Source: an uncultured Isoptericola sp.
GTDB taxonomy: Bacteria > Actinomycetota > Actinomycetes > Actinomycetales > Cellulomonadaceae
DNA length: 64,000 bases
Assembly (NCBI GenBank): GCA_947497265.1
Contig: CANMFP010000002.1
Coordinates: forward strand, 310,001 to 374,000
Direction: 5' to 3'
Made by a program: the position numbers and the translations under genes. Each line of letters starts with the position of its first letter. The first letter of the stretch is position 1. Positions 46,316 to 54,103 of this stretch are shown piece after piece. The notes under the pieces are model-generated. The model was not told where the DNA came from. It made no database searches and saw nothing but the letters and a program-made list of their open reading frames with translations.

Positions 46316-46989
46316 TGCGGATCGTCATCGCTGGAGCGGGCTCCGTGGGCCGGTCCATCGCCTCTGAGCTCCTCGCCAACGACCACGAGGTCGTGCTCGT
46401 CGACAAGAACCCGTCGGCGATGCGGGTCGCCCAGGTCCCCGAGGCGGACTGGCTGCTCGCCGACGCGTGCGAGACGTCGTCCCTCGATGGCGCCGACGTG
46501 TCCTCCGCGGACGTCGTCGTGGGTGCGACGGGCGACGACAAAGCCAACCTCGTCTTCTCCCTGCTGTGCAAGACGGAGTTCGCGGTGCCGCGCACCGTCG
46601 CGCGCGTGAACAACCCCCGCAACGAGTGGATGTTCGACGAGTCCTGGGGCGTCGACGTCGCCGTCTCGACGCCGCGCATCATGACGGCCATGGTCGAGGA
46701 GGCCGTGTCCGTGGGCGACCTGGTGCGGATCTTCACGTTCCACCAGTCGGGCGCCGACATCTTCGAGGTCACGCTGCCCCCGGAGTCCCCGCTGGTGGGG
46801 CTGCGGGTCAGCGACGTGGGCTGGCCCCCCGACACCGTCCTGGCGTGCATCGTCCGTGGGACCCAGCCGTTCAGCCCGACGGCCGACGACGCTCTCGAGC
46901 CCGGCGACGAGCTCATGTTCGTCACCGGGCAGGAGGCAGAGCCCGCCATGCTGCAGCAGCTCGTCGTCGACGGACCGGAGCTCGGCTGA
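46315..46989 (+). CDS. trkA: TrkA-family potassium channel/transporter regulatory protein, second of pair
   Basis: 224 residues with the same RCK_N/RCK_C layout: MRIVIAGAGSVGRSIASELLANDHEVVLVDKNPSAM, VVVGATGDDKANLVFSLLCK, VARVNNPRNEWMFDESWGVDVAVSTPRIM, then DIFEVTLPPESPLVGLRVSDVGWPPDTVLACIVR. It probably forms a hetero-oligomer with the preceding protein. A one-base overlap with the first trkA implies fixed stoichiometry. Equivalent to mycobacterial ceoC. Confidence 0.92.
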   Translation: MRIVIAGAGSVGRSIASELLANDHEVVLVDKNPSAMRVAQVPEADWLLADACETSSLDGADVSSADVVVGATGDDKANLVFSLLCKTEFAVPRTVARVNNPRNEWMFDESWGVDVAVSTPRIMTAMVEEAVSVGDLVRIFTFHQSGADIFEVTLPPESPLVGLRVSDVGWPPDTVLACIVRGTQPFSPTADDALEPGDELMFVTGQEAEPAMLQQLVVDGPELG

Positions 46990-47021
46990 GCCCGCGCGAC
47001 GCGGGCTGAGCGCCGGCCGGC

Positions 47022-47795
47022 TCAGGTGGCGTCGGTGCGCCCGGCTCGCTCGTGGGCACCGCGGACGACGACCCAGGTCAGCCACAGCACGAGGCCCCAC
47101 AGCGGCACGCCCAGCACCAGGTGCATCGTGCCGAGCCAGCCGACGTCGCCGGTCAGGTACAGCGGGACCTTGACGGCCAGGCGGACGGCGAAGAGCCCCA
47201 CCCAGAACCAGCTCGCCACGGTGTAGCGGCGTACCAGTGCCGGGTCCGACCGCCAGTCGGCCAGCGCCGCGAAAGGGCTCCGCTCGGGCTCGTCGTCCGA
47301 CGTCGCCTCCTCCGTGACGGGTTCGTCCCGGCGTGCCGCGTCGGAGAACCCGGCCCGGATCGCCTCGACGAACAGTCCCACCAACGGCCACCGCACCAGG
47401 ATCGACACGACGAAGGCTACGAGGTAGGCGGCGTTGGTCCACAGGCCCCAGACGTAGAAGTCCTGCGCCTCTCCGGAACGCCAGGCCCAGAAGACGCCGA
47501 CGGCGATGCCGAGCACGCCACCGAGAGCCTGGGTGACCGGCGTGCGCTGCACGAGCCGCGCGACGACGGCCACCAGGGCGGCCGCGGCCGAAGCGACCAG
47601 GGACGGCGTCAGGTCCTCGGTGATCACGAAGACCACCACGAAGACGAGACCGGGGAGCACCGACTCGATGACGCCGCGCACGCCGCCGACCGCCTCGCCG
47701 AACGAGAACGAGTCGGCCGTCAGGGAGCGCATCCCGCGTGCCGGTGGGGTCTGGGGGCTGTGGTCGTCCACGTGCTCCTCGTCCGTCGAGCTCAT
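47022..47795 (-). CDS. DUF3159 membrane protein
   Basis: 257 residues with about six membrane segments (VIESVLPGLVFVVVFVI, LVASAAAALVAVVARLV, GVLGIAVGVFWAW, FVVSILVRWPLVGLFVEAI, WVGLFAVRLAVKVPLYL, VLGVPLWGLVLWLTWVVV). The GGVRGVIESVLPGLVFVVVF start and WASWFWVGLFAVRLAVKVPLYL-like stretch are DUF3159 signatures. Family function is unknown; conserved linkage to trkA and dut across actinobacteria suggests a housekeeping membrane role. Its ATG overlaps the stop of the OB-fold gene (ATGA, 47792-47795). Confidence 0.88.
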   Translation of the reverse strand: MSSTDEEHVDDHSPQTPPARGMRSLTADSFSFGEAVGGVRGVIESVLPGLVFVVVFVITEDLTPSLVASAAAALVAVVARLVQRTPVTQALGGVLGIAVGVFWAWRSGEAQDFYVWGLWTNAAYLVAFVVSILVRWPLVGLFVEAIRAGFSDAARRDEPVTEEATSDDEPERSPFAALADWRSDPALVRRYTVASWFWVGLFAVRLAVKVPLYLTGDVGWLGTMHLVLGVPLWGLVLWLTWVVVRGAHERAGRTDAT

Positions 47796-48160
47796 TCGCC
47801 GGCCCGTGCACGCAGCTCGTACCGGGGGTTGTACATCGTCCGCCGGCCCTCGCGGACCGTCACCATGCCCTCGACGCGCAGGCGTCTGCCGGGCTGGATG
47901 CCCGCGATCTCCCGCCGACCGAGCCACACGAGGTGCAGCGTGCCCGTGCCGTCGTACAGCTCCGCCTCGACGGTGGGCACGTTCTCCCGCGGGCGCAGCA
48001 CCACCGAGCGCAGGACGCCGGCCGCCGAGGAGCGCTCGCGCGGGTTGAGGTCGTCGAGCGGCCGACAGCCCGTCACCAGCGCCGCGGCGGTGCGCTCCTC
48101 GTCGGCGACGACGTCATCCGTCGACGCGAGAGCGGCGCGGACCATGCTGCGCAGCGACAT
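47792..48160 (-). CDS. OB-fold nucleic-acid-binding protein
   Basis: 122 residues. The OB domain covers residues 45-120: AGVLRSVVLRPRENVPTVEAELYDGTGTLHLVWLGRREIAGIQPGRRLRVEGMVTVREGRRTMYNPRYELR, the pattern of RecG/DnaE-type tRNA_anti OB domains. No other domain is present. It probably binds single-stranded nucleic acid; partner unknown. It lies between DUF3710 and DUF3159 genes on the same strand, the same place as Rv2694c. Confidence 0.87.
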   Translation of the reverse strand: MSLRSMVRAALASTDDVVADEERTAAALVTGCRPLDDLNPRERSSAAGVLRSVVLRPRENVPTVEAELYDGTGTLHLVWLGRREIAGIQPGRRLRVEGMVTVREGRRTMYNPRYELRARAGE

Positions 48161-48168
48161 CTCGGGCC

Positions 48169-48921
48169 TCAGCGGATCTCGGTGATCTCCGGCCCACGCG
48201 TCAGCGGGTCGAAGGAGGGAGTCTGCGGCGTCGCGTCCGTCGGCCCGTCGGCGCCCGTTGCGTCCGCACCGTCCTTGCGCGCCTGCTCGGGCAGGGTCAG
48301 CGTCAGCAGGTCGCGCGGCGGACGCGGGTTGGCGTCACGCACCACGACGATGTTCGCGAACACCGACTCCAGCGGCTTGGCCGCCTCCGCGTCGACGGCG
48401 GCCCGGCCGGAGAGCACACCGCGCAGGAACCAGCGCGGACCGTCGTGACCGATGAACCGCGCCGGCCGGACAGCGGGCTTGCCCTCGGGCGTCTTCGCGG
48501 GGATGCGGGCCATCAGCTCACGGCCGAAGGTGCCGGGGACGTCGTCGACCGTGCCGCCCTGCTTGGTCAGCGAGGCTCCGATCTCCTCACGCACCTCGTC
48601 CCAGATGCCGCCCGTCTTGGGTGCGGCGAACGCCTGGACCTGGAGCACCGAACCCTGCAGGGAGGCGGCCACACCCGTGACCTTCTGCGACTTCTTGTCG
48701 ACCTCCATCCGCAGCTGCAGACCGGGTAGGACAGGGAGCCAGACGGCACCAAGATCGACGCGCGGCCCCATGGCCGTCACCTGCGAGGAGTCGAACGGCC
48801 CACGCTCGGACGGGGCCGTGGGCTCCGTGCCCGTGGGCGCTCCGTCCGGGGCCGGGCTCACCTCGCCCGTGGTCGCGGACTCCGTCGCCTTCGTCGACGC
48901 CTTGCGCCGGAACAGACCCAC
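48169..48921 (-). CDS. DUF3710 family protein
   Basis: 250 residues. Begins MGLFRRK, then a long acidic and Pro/Thr-rich stretch, and the conserved core from residue 42: GPFDSSQV, DLGAVWLPVLPGLQLRMEVD, VTGVAASLQGSVLQVQAFAAPKTGGIWDEVREEI, PARFIGHDGPRWFLRGVLSGRAA. This is DUF3710, present throughout actinobacteria next to dut. Soluble, with no enzyme motif. Eight bases separate it from the OB-fold gene, so the three are probably one transcript. Confidence 0.9.
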   Translation of the reverse strand: MGLFRRKASTKATESATTGEVSPAPDGAPTGTEPTAPSERGPFDSSQVTAMGPRVDLGAVWLPVLPGLQLRMEVDKKSQKVTGVAASLQGSVLQVQAFAAPKTGGIWDEVREEIGASLTKQGGTVDDVPGTFGRELMARIPAKTPEGKPAVRPARFIGHDGPRWFLRGVLSGRAAVDAEAAKPLESVFANIVVVRDANPRPPRDLLTLTLPEQARKDGADATGADGPTDATPQTPSFDPLTRGPEITEIR

Positions 48922-49013
48922 CAGGGATCTCCTTGTCTCGTCGGATCCGACGGCGCAACGCCGCCCTGTACTCCAGGTTAGACCGCCGGTGGCACCGGCC
49001 GGGAACCCGCTGG

Positions 49014-49499
49014 TCAGGCCTGCGAGACCCCACCGCTCGAGCCGAACCCGCCGGAGCCGCGGTGCGACCCGGGCAGACGCTCCGCCACCAGGAACCGCGC
49101 GTGCTCGACCCGCTGGATCACCAGCTGGGCGACCCGGTCCCCGCGGCGCAGCCGGACCGTCTCGTGCGGGTCGGTATTGGCCAGGACGACCTTGATCTCA
49201 CCCCGGTAGCCCGCATCGACCGTGCCGGGCGCGTTGACCACCGTGATGCCGTGCCTGGCGGCCAGTCCCGAACGCGGGTGGACGAACGCGGCATAGCCCT
49301 CGGGCAGCGCGATCGCCACGCCCGTCGGCACGATCTCGCGCTGCAGCGGACCGAGCTCGACGTCCCTGGTGGTCACCAGGTCCGCCCCGGCGTCGCCCGG
49401 ATGGGAGTACGCCGGTACGAGGGCGTCGTCGTCCAGCAACGTGACGAGCACGTCGAGCGTGCTGGGGTCGGTCACCGTGGGGCTCGCGTTCTCAGGCAC
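49014..49499 (-). CDS. dut: Deoxyuridine 5'-triphosphate nucleotidohydrolase (dUTPase)
   Basis: 161-residue trimeric dUTPase. The five conserved motifs are present: HPGDAGADL (1), HPRSGLAARHGI (2), VVNAPGTVDAGYRGEI (3, catalytic Asp), RRGDRVAQLVIQRV (4) and RGSGGFGSSG (5, the flexible C-terminal P-loop-like arm). It hydrolyses dUTP to dUMP, keeping uracil out of DNA and feeding thymidylate synthesis. Start is a GTG at 49499, 43 bases from the divergent DUF3093 gene. Confidence 0.96.
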   Translation of the reverse strand: MPENASPTVTDPSTLDVLVTLLDDDALVPAYSHPGDAGADLVTTRDVELGPLQREIVPTGVAIALPEGYAAFVHPRSGLAARHGITVVNAPGTVDAGYRGEIKVVLANTDPHETVRLRRGDRVAQLVIQRVEHARFLVAERLPGSHRGSGGFGSSGGVSQA

Positions 49500-49542
49500 C
49501 CGCGCAGCCTAGCGGACACCCGAGGCCTGCGATGATGGTCCC

Positions 49543-50040
49543 ATGAACGACATGCCCACCCGAGCCTCGGACACGTCGGGACCGGCCCAGGGAGCCGCGT
49601 TCCACGAGCGACTCGTCCCCGGACCGGGTGCGTGGGTCGCCGCACTCGGGCTCGGTGTCATCGTGGCCGTGGTGGTCCTTCCGCTCGCCCCGGTCGTCGC
49701 GCCGGTCGCCGGTCTCCTCGTGGCCGCGGGCGTCGGCGTGACCCTCGTCGTGACCGCCCCGGTCGTCGAGGTCGTCGGCGGTGAGCTGCGAGCCGGTGAC
49801 GCGCACGTGCCCGTCGACCTGCTCGGCACCGTGACCCCCGTGTTCAGTGCCGAGGAGATGCGGGTGCAGCTCGGCCCCGAGCTCGACGCGCGCGCCTACG
49901 TGTGCCTGCGGAGCTGGGCCCGCACCGGTCTGCGGGTCGAGCTCGACGACCCGCAGGACCCGACGCCCTACTGGCTCGTCTCCACCCGCCGCCCGGACGA
50001 CCTCGCTGCCGCGCTGACCGAGGCGGCCGGCACGGCCTGA
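49543..50040 (+). CDS. DUF3093 membrane protein
   Basis: 165 residues. The FHERLVPGPGAWVAALGLGVIVAVVVLPLAPVVAPVAGLLVAAGVGVTLVVTAPVVEVVGGELRAGDAHVPV block contains two membrane segments and is the DUF3093 signature. A soluble part follows (LGTVTPVFSAEEMRVQLGPELDARAYVCLRSW, PYWLVSTRRPDDLAAAL). Divergent from dut. Function unknown; the fixed place beside dut (Rv2698 in mycobacteria) is its main clue. Confidence 0.9.
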   Translation: MNDMPTRASDTSGPAQGAAFHERLVPGPGAWVAALGLGVIVAVVVLPLAPVVAPVAGLLVAAGVGVTLVVTAPVVEVVGGELRAGDAHVPVDLLGTVTPVFSAEEMRVQLGPELDARAYVCLRSWARTGLRVELDDPQDPTPYWLVSTRRPDDLAAALTEAAGTA

Positions 50041-50055
50041 GCCCGGGGACGACGA

Positions 50056-50084
50056 AGGCCGTCACGTCGAGGACATGACGGCCT
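50056..50084. terminator. Bidirectional terminator
   Basis: AGGCCGTCA (50056-50064) pairs with TGACGGCCT (50076-50084) around an 11-base loop, between convergent DUF3093 and DUF4193 genes. Confidence 0.7.
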
Positions 50085-50119
50085 GGGTGTCGGGGACTCC
50101 GCCCGCGGTCTGACGACCG

Positions 50120-50419
50120 TCAGGCGGCGCACTCCGTGCAGATCATCTGGCCCTTCTTCTCGTAGGCCAGCTGGCTGCGGTGATGCACGAGGAAGCAGCT
50201 CGAGCACGTGAACTCGTCGGCCTGGCGGGGCAGGACGCGCACCGCGAGCTCTTCACCGGACAGGTCGGCGCCCGGAAGCTCGAAGCCTTCCGCAGCCTCC
50301 GTCTCGTCCTCGTCGACGACACCCGACGACTTGTCGGACCGACGAGCCTGAAGCTCCTGGATGGAGTCCTGCTCGTTGTCCTCTTCGTTCTTGCGGGGTG
50401 CGTCGTAGTCGGTTGCCAT
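50120..50419 (-). CDS. DUF4193 family protein, zinc-ribbon-like
   Basis: 99 residues. The start MATDYDAPRKNEEDNEQDSIQELQARRSDKSSGVVDEDETEAAEGFELPG is strongly acidic. The C-terminus has two Cys pairs, FTCSSCFLVHHRSQ and MICTECAA, which should bind zinc. This is DUF4193, found across actinobacteria; by its charge and zinc ribbon it may touch the transcription machinery, but that is a guess. A clear feature is its high acidity for so small a protein. Start is the ATG at 50419. Confidence 0.92.
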   Translation of the reverse strand: MATDYDAPRKNEEDNEQDSIQELQARRSDKSSGVVDEDETEAAEGFELPGADLSGEELAVRVLPRQADEFTCSSCFLVHHRSQLAYEKKGQMICTECAA

Positions 50420-50630
50420 CTGTGTTGTCACACTCCGTGGGTTTCGGTGGCGGTACGCGCTGCTAATGCTTGGCGGACGGGTTTTGTTCCCGCTCGGCCC
50501 CCGGATTCTGCACCATCCGCAGCGACCACGCGACATGTCGGACTGTCGTGCCGGTCACACCGGGCCTGACCAGCGCAAACAGTAAGCGTTCCGCCGAGCG
50601 AAAGCCACCCGGATTCCGGCTCGCTCCGGG

Positions 50631-51476
50631 TCAGCCCTCGGCTGCGTCGGCGTCCGCGGACTCCAGCAGCTCCACCAGCTCGGCCTGCCGCGCCGGCGCA
50701 CCGGCGACGGTCATCAGCTGCGTCGCCGGCGCTCCGCGCAGCCCGGTCAGCGCGCCACCGGCCTCCATGGCGACGAGACCGCCGGCAGCGACGTCCCACG
50801 GGTTGAGACCACGCTCGTAGTAGAGGTCGATCGCTCCCTCGGCGAGCAGGCACAGGTCGATCGCGGCCGAACCCAGCCGGCGGATGTCGCGCACCCGGGG
50901 CAGCACGTGCGTCAGGACCTGGGCCTGGTGCGCCCGGCGCTCGGCCGCGTAGCCGAACCCGGTGCCGACCAACGACGTCGCCAACGACTCCGCCTCGCGC
51001 ACGTGGAGCTCGCGGCCATCCCGGTCGGCACCCAGCCCGTGCCCTGCCGTCCAGGTCGCCCCGTCCACGACCGAGTGCACGGCACCGGCCAGGACGGTCC
51101 ACCGTGCCGGGTCCGGGTCGCCGACGACCACGGCGACCGACACCGCGTAGGAGGCCACGCCGTACAGGTAGTTCACGGTGCCGTCGATCGGGTCGATGAC
51201 CCAGGTGAGCCCGCTGGTGCCCACGACGTCGTCGCCCTCCTCCCCGAGGATCCCGTCGTCCGGGCGCCGCGCGGCCAGGCGGCGTCGGAGCAGCTCCTCC
51301 GACGCCCGGTCCATGTCGGTGACCGGGTCGACGTCGCTCGACTTGGTCGCGGCGACCTCGACGAGCGCGGGCCTGCCACCACGCACCATCGCCCCGGCCT
51401 CGAGAGCCAGTGAACGGGCGAGGGAGCGCAGGTCGGCGATCTCGGAGGCGGGCGGGAGGCCAGGAAGTGAGGTCAC
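50631..51476 (-). CDS. suhB: Inositol-1-monophosphatase
   Basis: 281 residues. Metal-site motifs are SSDVDPVTDMDRASE (Asp), ILGEEGDD (Glu), WVIDPIDGTVNYLYGV (the IDPIDGT signature) and NPWDVAAGGLVAMEAGG (Asp of WDxAAG). It dephosphorylates inositol phosphate or related sugar phosphates, consistent with mycothiol and phosphatidylinositol synthesis in actinobacteria. The GTG start at 51476 overlaps the stop of the TRIC-type gene (GTGA, 51473-51476). Same place as Rv2701c. Confidence 0.92.
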   Translation of the reverse strand: MTSLPGLPPASEIADLRSLARSLALEAGAMVRGGRPALVEVAATKSSDVDPVTDMDRASEELLRRRLAARRPDDGILGEEGDDVVGTSGLTWVIDPIDGTVNYLYGVASYAVSVAVVVGDPDPARWTVLAGAVHSVVDGATWTAGHGLGADRDGRELHVREAESLATSLVGTGFGYAAERRAHQAQVLTHVLPRVRDIRRLGSAAIDLCLLAEGAIDLYYERGLNPWDVAAGGLVAMEAGGALTGLRGAPATQLMTVAGAPARQAELVELLESADADAAEG

Positions 51477-52147
51477 CCGTCCATCCTGCCCGACTCACGG
51501 CCCCACCGGCCGGTCCATCCACCACCGGCGTGCGGCACCACCCACCCGAGCGCCAGCGAGAGCAGCCGGAAGCCGAAGACGAGCGCCACCACGCACAGCG
51601 CGGACCACCACTGCCACCAGCCGGTCTCCCAGAGGACGACCACGGTGGCGGCACCGAGGATCGCCGGGACCGCGTAGAGCTGGCGGTCGGCGAAGATCAG
51701 CGGCACCTCCCCCACCAGCATGTCTCGCAGGACACCACCTCCGATGCCCGTCAGGACCCCGACCACGAGCGAGGCGAGCAGACCGGCCTCCAGGTCGAGC
51801 GCCTTCGCCGTCCCTTGGACGACGAACAAGGACAGGGCCGCAGCGTCCAGCACGATGACGGAGCGCCGGAGCCGCGTCAGGCCCGGGTGCAGCACGAACG
51901 TGGCCAGGCCCGCCGCGATCGCGGCGACCACGAGCTTCCAGCTGGAGATACCGACGGGCGGGGTGTCGCCGATGAGCACGTCGCGCAGGATGCCGCCGCC
52001 GAGCCCGCAGACCCAGGCCAGGACCAGCACGCCGAACAGGTCGAACCGTTTGCGGACCGCGGCCAGGCCTCCGGCGACCGCCGAGACGAAGACCGCCACG
52101 ACCTCCAGGACGTTGACGCCCGGCACCAATGTCTCCACGCCCGTCAT
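51473..52147 (-). CDS. TRIC-family (UPF0126) cation channel protein
   Basis: 224 residues with seven predicted membrane segments in two repeats. Each repeat carries a glycine-rich motif: WVCGLGGGILRDVLIGD and VGVLTGIGGGVLRDMLVGEVPLIF. These are the duplicated GGGxxRD motifs of bacterial TRIC channels (formerly UPF0126, YicG/YadS-like). It probably conducts potassium or another monovalent cation. It overlaps suhB by four bases and shares its transcript. Confidence 0.9.
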   Translation of the reverse strand: MTGVETLVPGVNVLEVVAVFVSAVAGGLAAVRKRFDLFGVLVLAWVCGLGGGILRDVLIGDTPPVGISSWKLVVAAIAAGLATFVLHPGLTRLRRSVIVLDAAALSLFVVQGTAKALDLEAGLLASLVVGVLTGIGGGVLRDMLVGEVPLIFADRQLYAVPAILGAATVVVLWETGWWQWWSALCVVALVFGFRLLSLALGWVVPHAGGGWTGRWGRESGRMDG

Positions 52148-52277
52148 CCTCGCAGTGTCCGCGCCACGGGCAACCGAGAATCCGCGGCACACCGACGCGC
52201 CTGCGCGGGACGGGCGCCGGTGGGTGGCACTCTCGAACGAGCAGGCCCGCCAAGCCGGGCGGGCGTGAGGAGGAACC

Positions 52278-53420
52278 ATGGCCGAGCTCGAGCTCGTGAC
52301 GCTGCACGAGGACGCCGAGCGCCTGGTCCTGCGTGGCCCGGACGGCGTCGAGCACACCTTGACGATCACCGAGGCGCTGCGGGCCGCCGTGCGCCGCGAC
52401 CGGCCGCGCACCGAGGCGCTCCAGGCGGAGTCCGCGGCGACGCTGCGCCCGCGGGAGGTGCAGGCCAGGCTCCGGGCCGGTGCGACCGCTGAGGAGCTCG
52501 CCGCCGCGTCCGGACTACCGCTGGAGCACGTGCGGCGCTACGAGTGGCCCGTCCTCACCGAGCGGGACCACGTGATCACGCAGGTACGCAACCACCACGT
52601 CGACCCCGAGGGAAAGATCGAGCTCGGCGAGCTCGCCGACGCCCGGCTGGCGGCACGCGACGTCACGGTGGAGGACGCGGTGTGGACGGCCCGGCGCGAG
52701 GGGAACGCCCCCTGGCACGTGGAGGTCCGCTTCACCGCGGGCGAGCGCGAGCGCAGCGCACGCTGGTCCTTCGACCCGAAGGGGCGCGTGGTCGTCGCGC
52801 TGGACGACGAGGCGCGCTGGCTCGGCCAGCCGGACGACGCGATCTCCCCGGAGGTGCTGGGCGTTCCCGGCGTCGTCGACCGGCGCCGTCCCGCGCCGCC
52901 GTCGGACGCCGCCGCTGACGCCACCGCGCTCCTGCTCGACGACCTCGCAGGCCGCCGCGGGCAGCGCCCGCCGCAACGGCCGCGGCGGCCCGAGCCGGGC
53001 CCGCAGGACCAGGAGCTCCCGCTCGACCTCGACCCGACGGCCCAGGCGGACGACGGTGCGAGCATCGTCGATCTCGGCGCTCGCCGGGACGCCCAGCGCG
53101 CCGCACACACCGAGGATCCCGAGCCCTCCGACGCCGAGGCCGCCGACGAGACCGACGAGCGGGACGGGCGCAAGACCGAGCCGGTGAGCGCATCCGAGAC
53201 GTCGTCGTCCGACGGCGAGCCACGATCACCCGCACCTCCACCGGAACCCGTCGCTCCCCCGCAGCCCGCTGCTCCCCGGACGTCGGCACCGTCGGCCGTG
53301 GTCGGCGAGGTGGCAGCACCTGCCAAGGCGAAGGTCGCACGGCGCACGCCGCGCAAGGGCCGTGCCCAGGTACCGAGCTGGGACGAGATCGTCTTCGGCG
53401 GCGCGCGCCCGTCACCCTGA
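52278..53420 (+). CDS. sepH: Cell division protein SepH (DUF3071)
   Basis: 380 residues. The N-terminal DUF3071 domain (about 1-165) opens MAELELVTLHEDAERLVLRGPDGVEHTLTITEALRAAVRRD and contains an HTH-like helix (LRPREVQARLRAGATAEELAAASGLPLEHVRRYEWPV). A long disordered, Pro/Ala/Glu-rich linker follows. The extreme C-terminus RAQVPSWDEIVFG is the conserved motif of the family. In Streptomyces SepH binds FtsZ and promotes Z-ring assembly. The ATG at 52278 has GAGGAGGAA upstream. Divergent from the TRIC gene. Confidence 0.93.
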   Translation: MAELELVTLHEDAERLVLRGPDGVEHTLTITEALRAAVRRDRPRTEALQAESAATLRPREVQARLRAGATAEELAAASGLPLEHVRRYEWPVLTERDHVITQVRNHHVDPEGKIELGELADARLAARDVTVEDAVWTARREGNAPWHVEVRFTAGERERSARWSFDPKGRVVVALDDEARWLGQPDDAISPEVLGVPGVVDRRRPAPPSDAAADATALLLDDLAGRRGQRPPQRPRRPEPGPQDQELPLDLDPTAQADDGASIVDLGARRDAQRAAHTEDPEPSDAEAADETDERDGRKTEPVSASETSSSDGEPRSPAPPPEPVAPPQPAAPRTSAPSAVVGEVAAPAKAKVARRTPRKGRAQVPSWDEIVFGGARPSP

Positions 53421-53432
53421 CGCCGGGGTTCG

Positions 53433-54077
53433 TCAGCCCACGTCGAGCAGCGTGTCCTCGGACGGGGCGAGCCGGCGAGCGGTGTCGGCCGTCATGCGCC
53501 GCATGTGGTGACGCCGGCACAGCACCTCGTAGGCGACCTCGGCGTCCGCGCTGACGTCGCCCACGACGACCTGGTCGCCCTCGACCACCATGACGCCGTC
53601 CACGGTGCGCGCGTTGTGCGTGGCGCGTGCACCGCACCAGCACAGGGACTGCACCTGCAGCACCTCCATGCGGTCGGCGAGCTCGACGAGGCGTGCAGAA
53701 CCGGGGAACAGCCGGGTCCGGAAGTCCGCGGTGATGCCGAACGCGAACACGTCCATCTCGATCTCGTCGACCAGGCGTGCGAGCTGCTCGACCTGCTGCG
53801 GCGAGTAGAACTGCGCCTCGTCGCACACGAGATAGTCGACCACGTTCCCACGCTGACGCTCGGAGACGATCGTCTGCCAGAAGTCGGTGTCCTCGGTGAC
53901 CTCGCGGGCGTCCACCTCGAGGCCGAGGCGGGACGACAACCGCGCGGCGCCGGCCCGGTCGTTGCGCGTGAAGATGATGCCGTGCCGTCCTCGCGCGCGG
54001 TGGTTGTGGTCCGTCTGCAGGGCCAGCGTCGACTTGCCGCTGTCCATGGTCCCGGAGAAGAAGACGAGCTCGGCCAT
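53433..54077 (-). CDS. tdk: Thymidine kinase
   Basis: 214-residue type-II thymidine kinase. P-loop FFSGTMDSGKSTLAL (residues 6-20), Walker B-like VVDYLVCDEAQFYSPQQVEQLARL (catalytic Glu in DEAQF), FAFGITADFRTRLFPGS and the zinc Cys of SLCWCGARATHNAR with VLCRRHH. The lasso substrate loop is in the GARATHNARTV region. It phosphorylates thymidine for salvage. Twelve bases separate its stop from the convergent sepH stop. Confidence 0.95.
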   Translation of the reverse strand: MAELVFFSGTMDSGKSTLALQTDHNHRARGRHGIIFTRNDRAGAARLSSRLGLEVDAREVTEDTDFWQTIVSERQRGNVVDYLVCDEAQFYSPQQVEQLARLVDEIEMDVFAFGITADFRTRLFPGSARLVELADRMEVLQVQSLCWCGARATHNARTVDGVMVVEGDQVVVGDVSADAEVAYEVLCRRHHMRRMTADTARRLAPSEDTLLDVG

Positions 54078-54103
54078 GTCCGAATCCTGTCAGAAGGCGT
54101 TGG

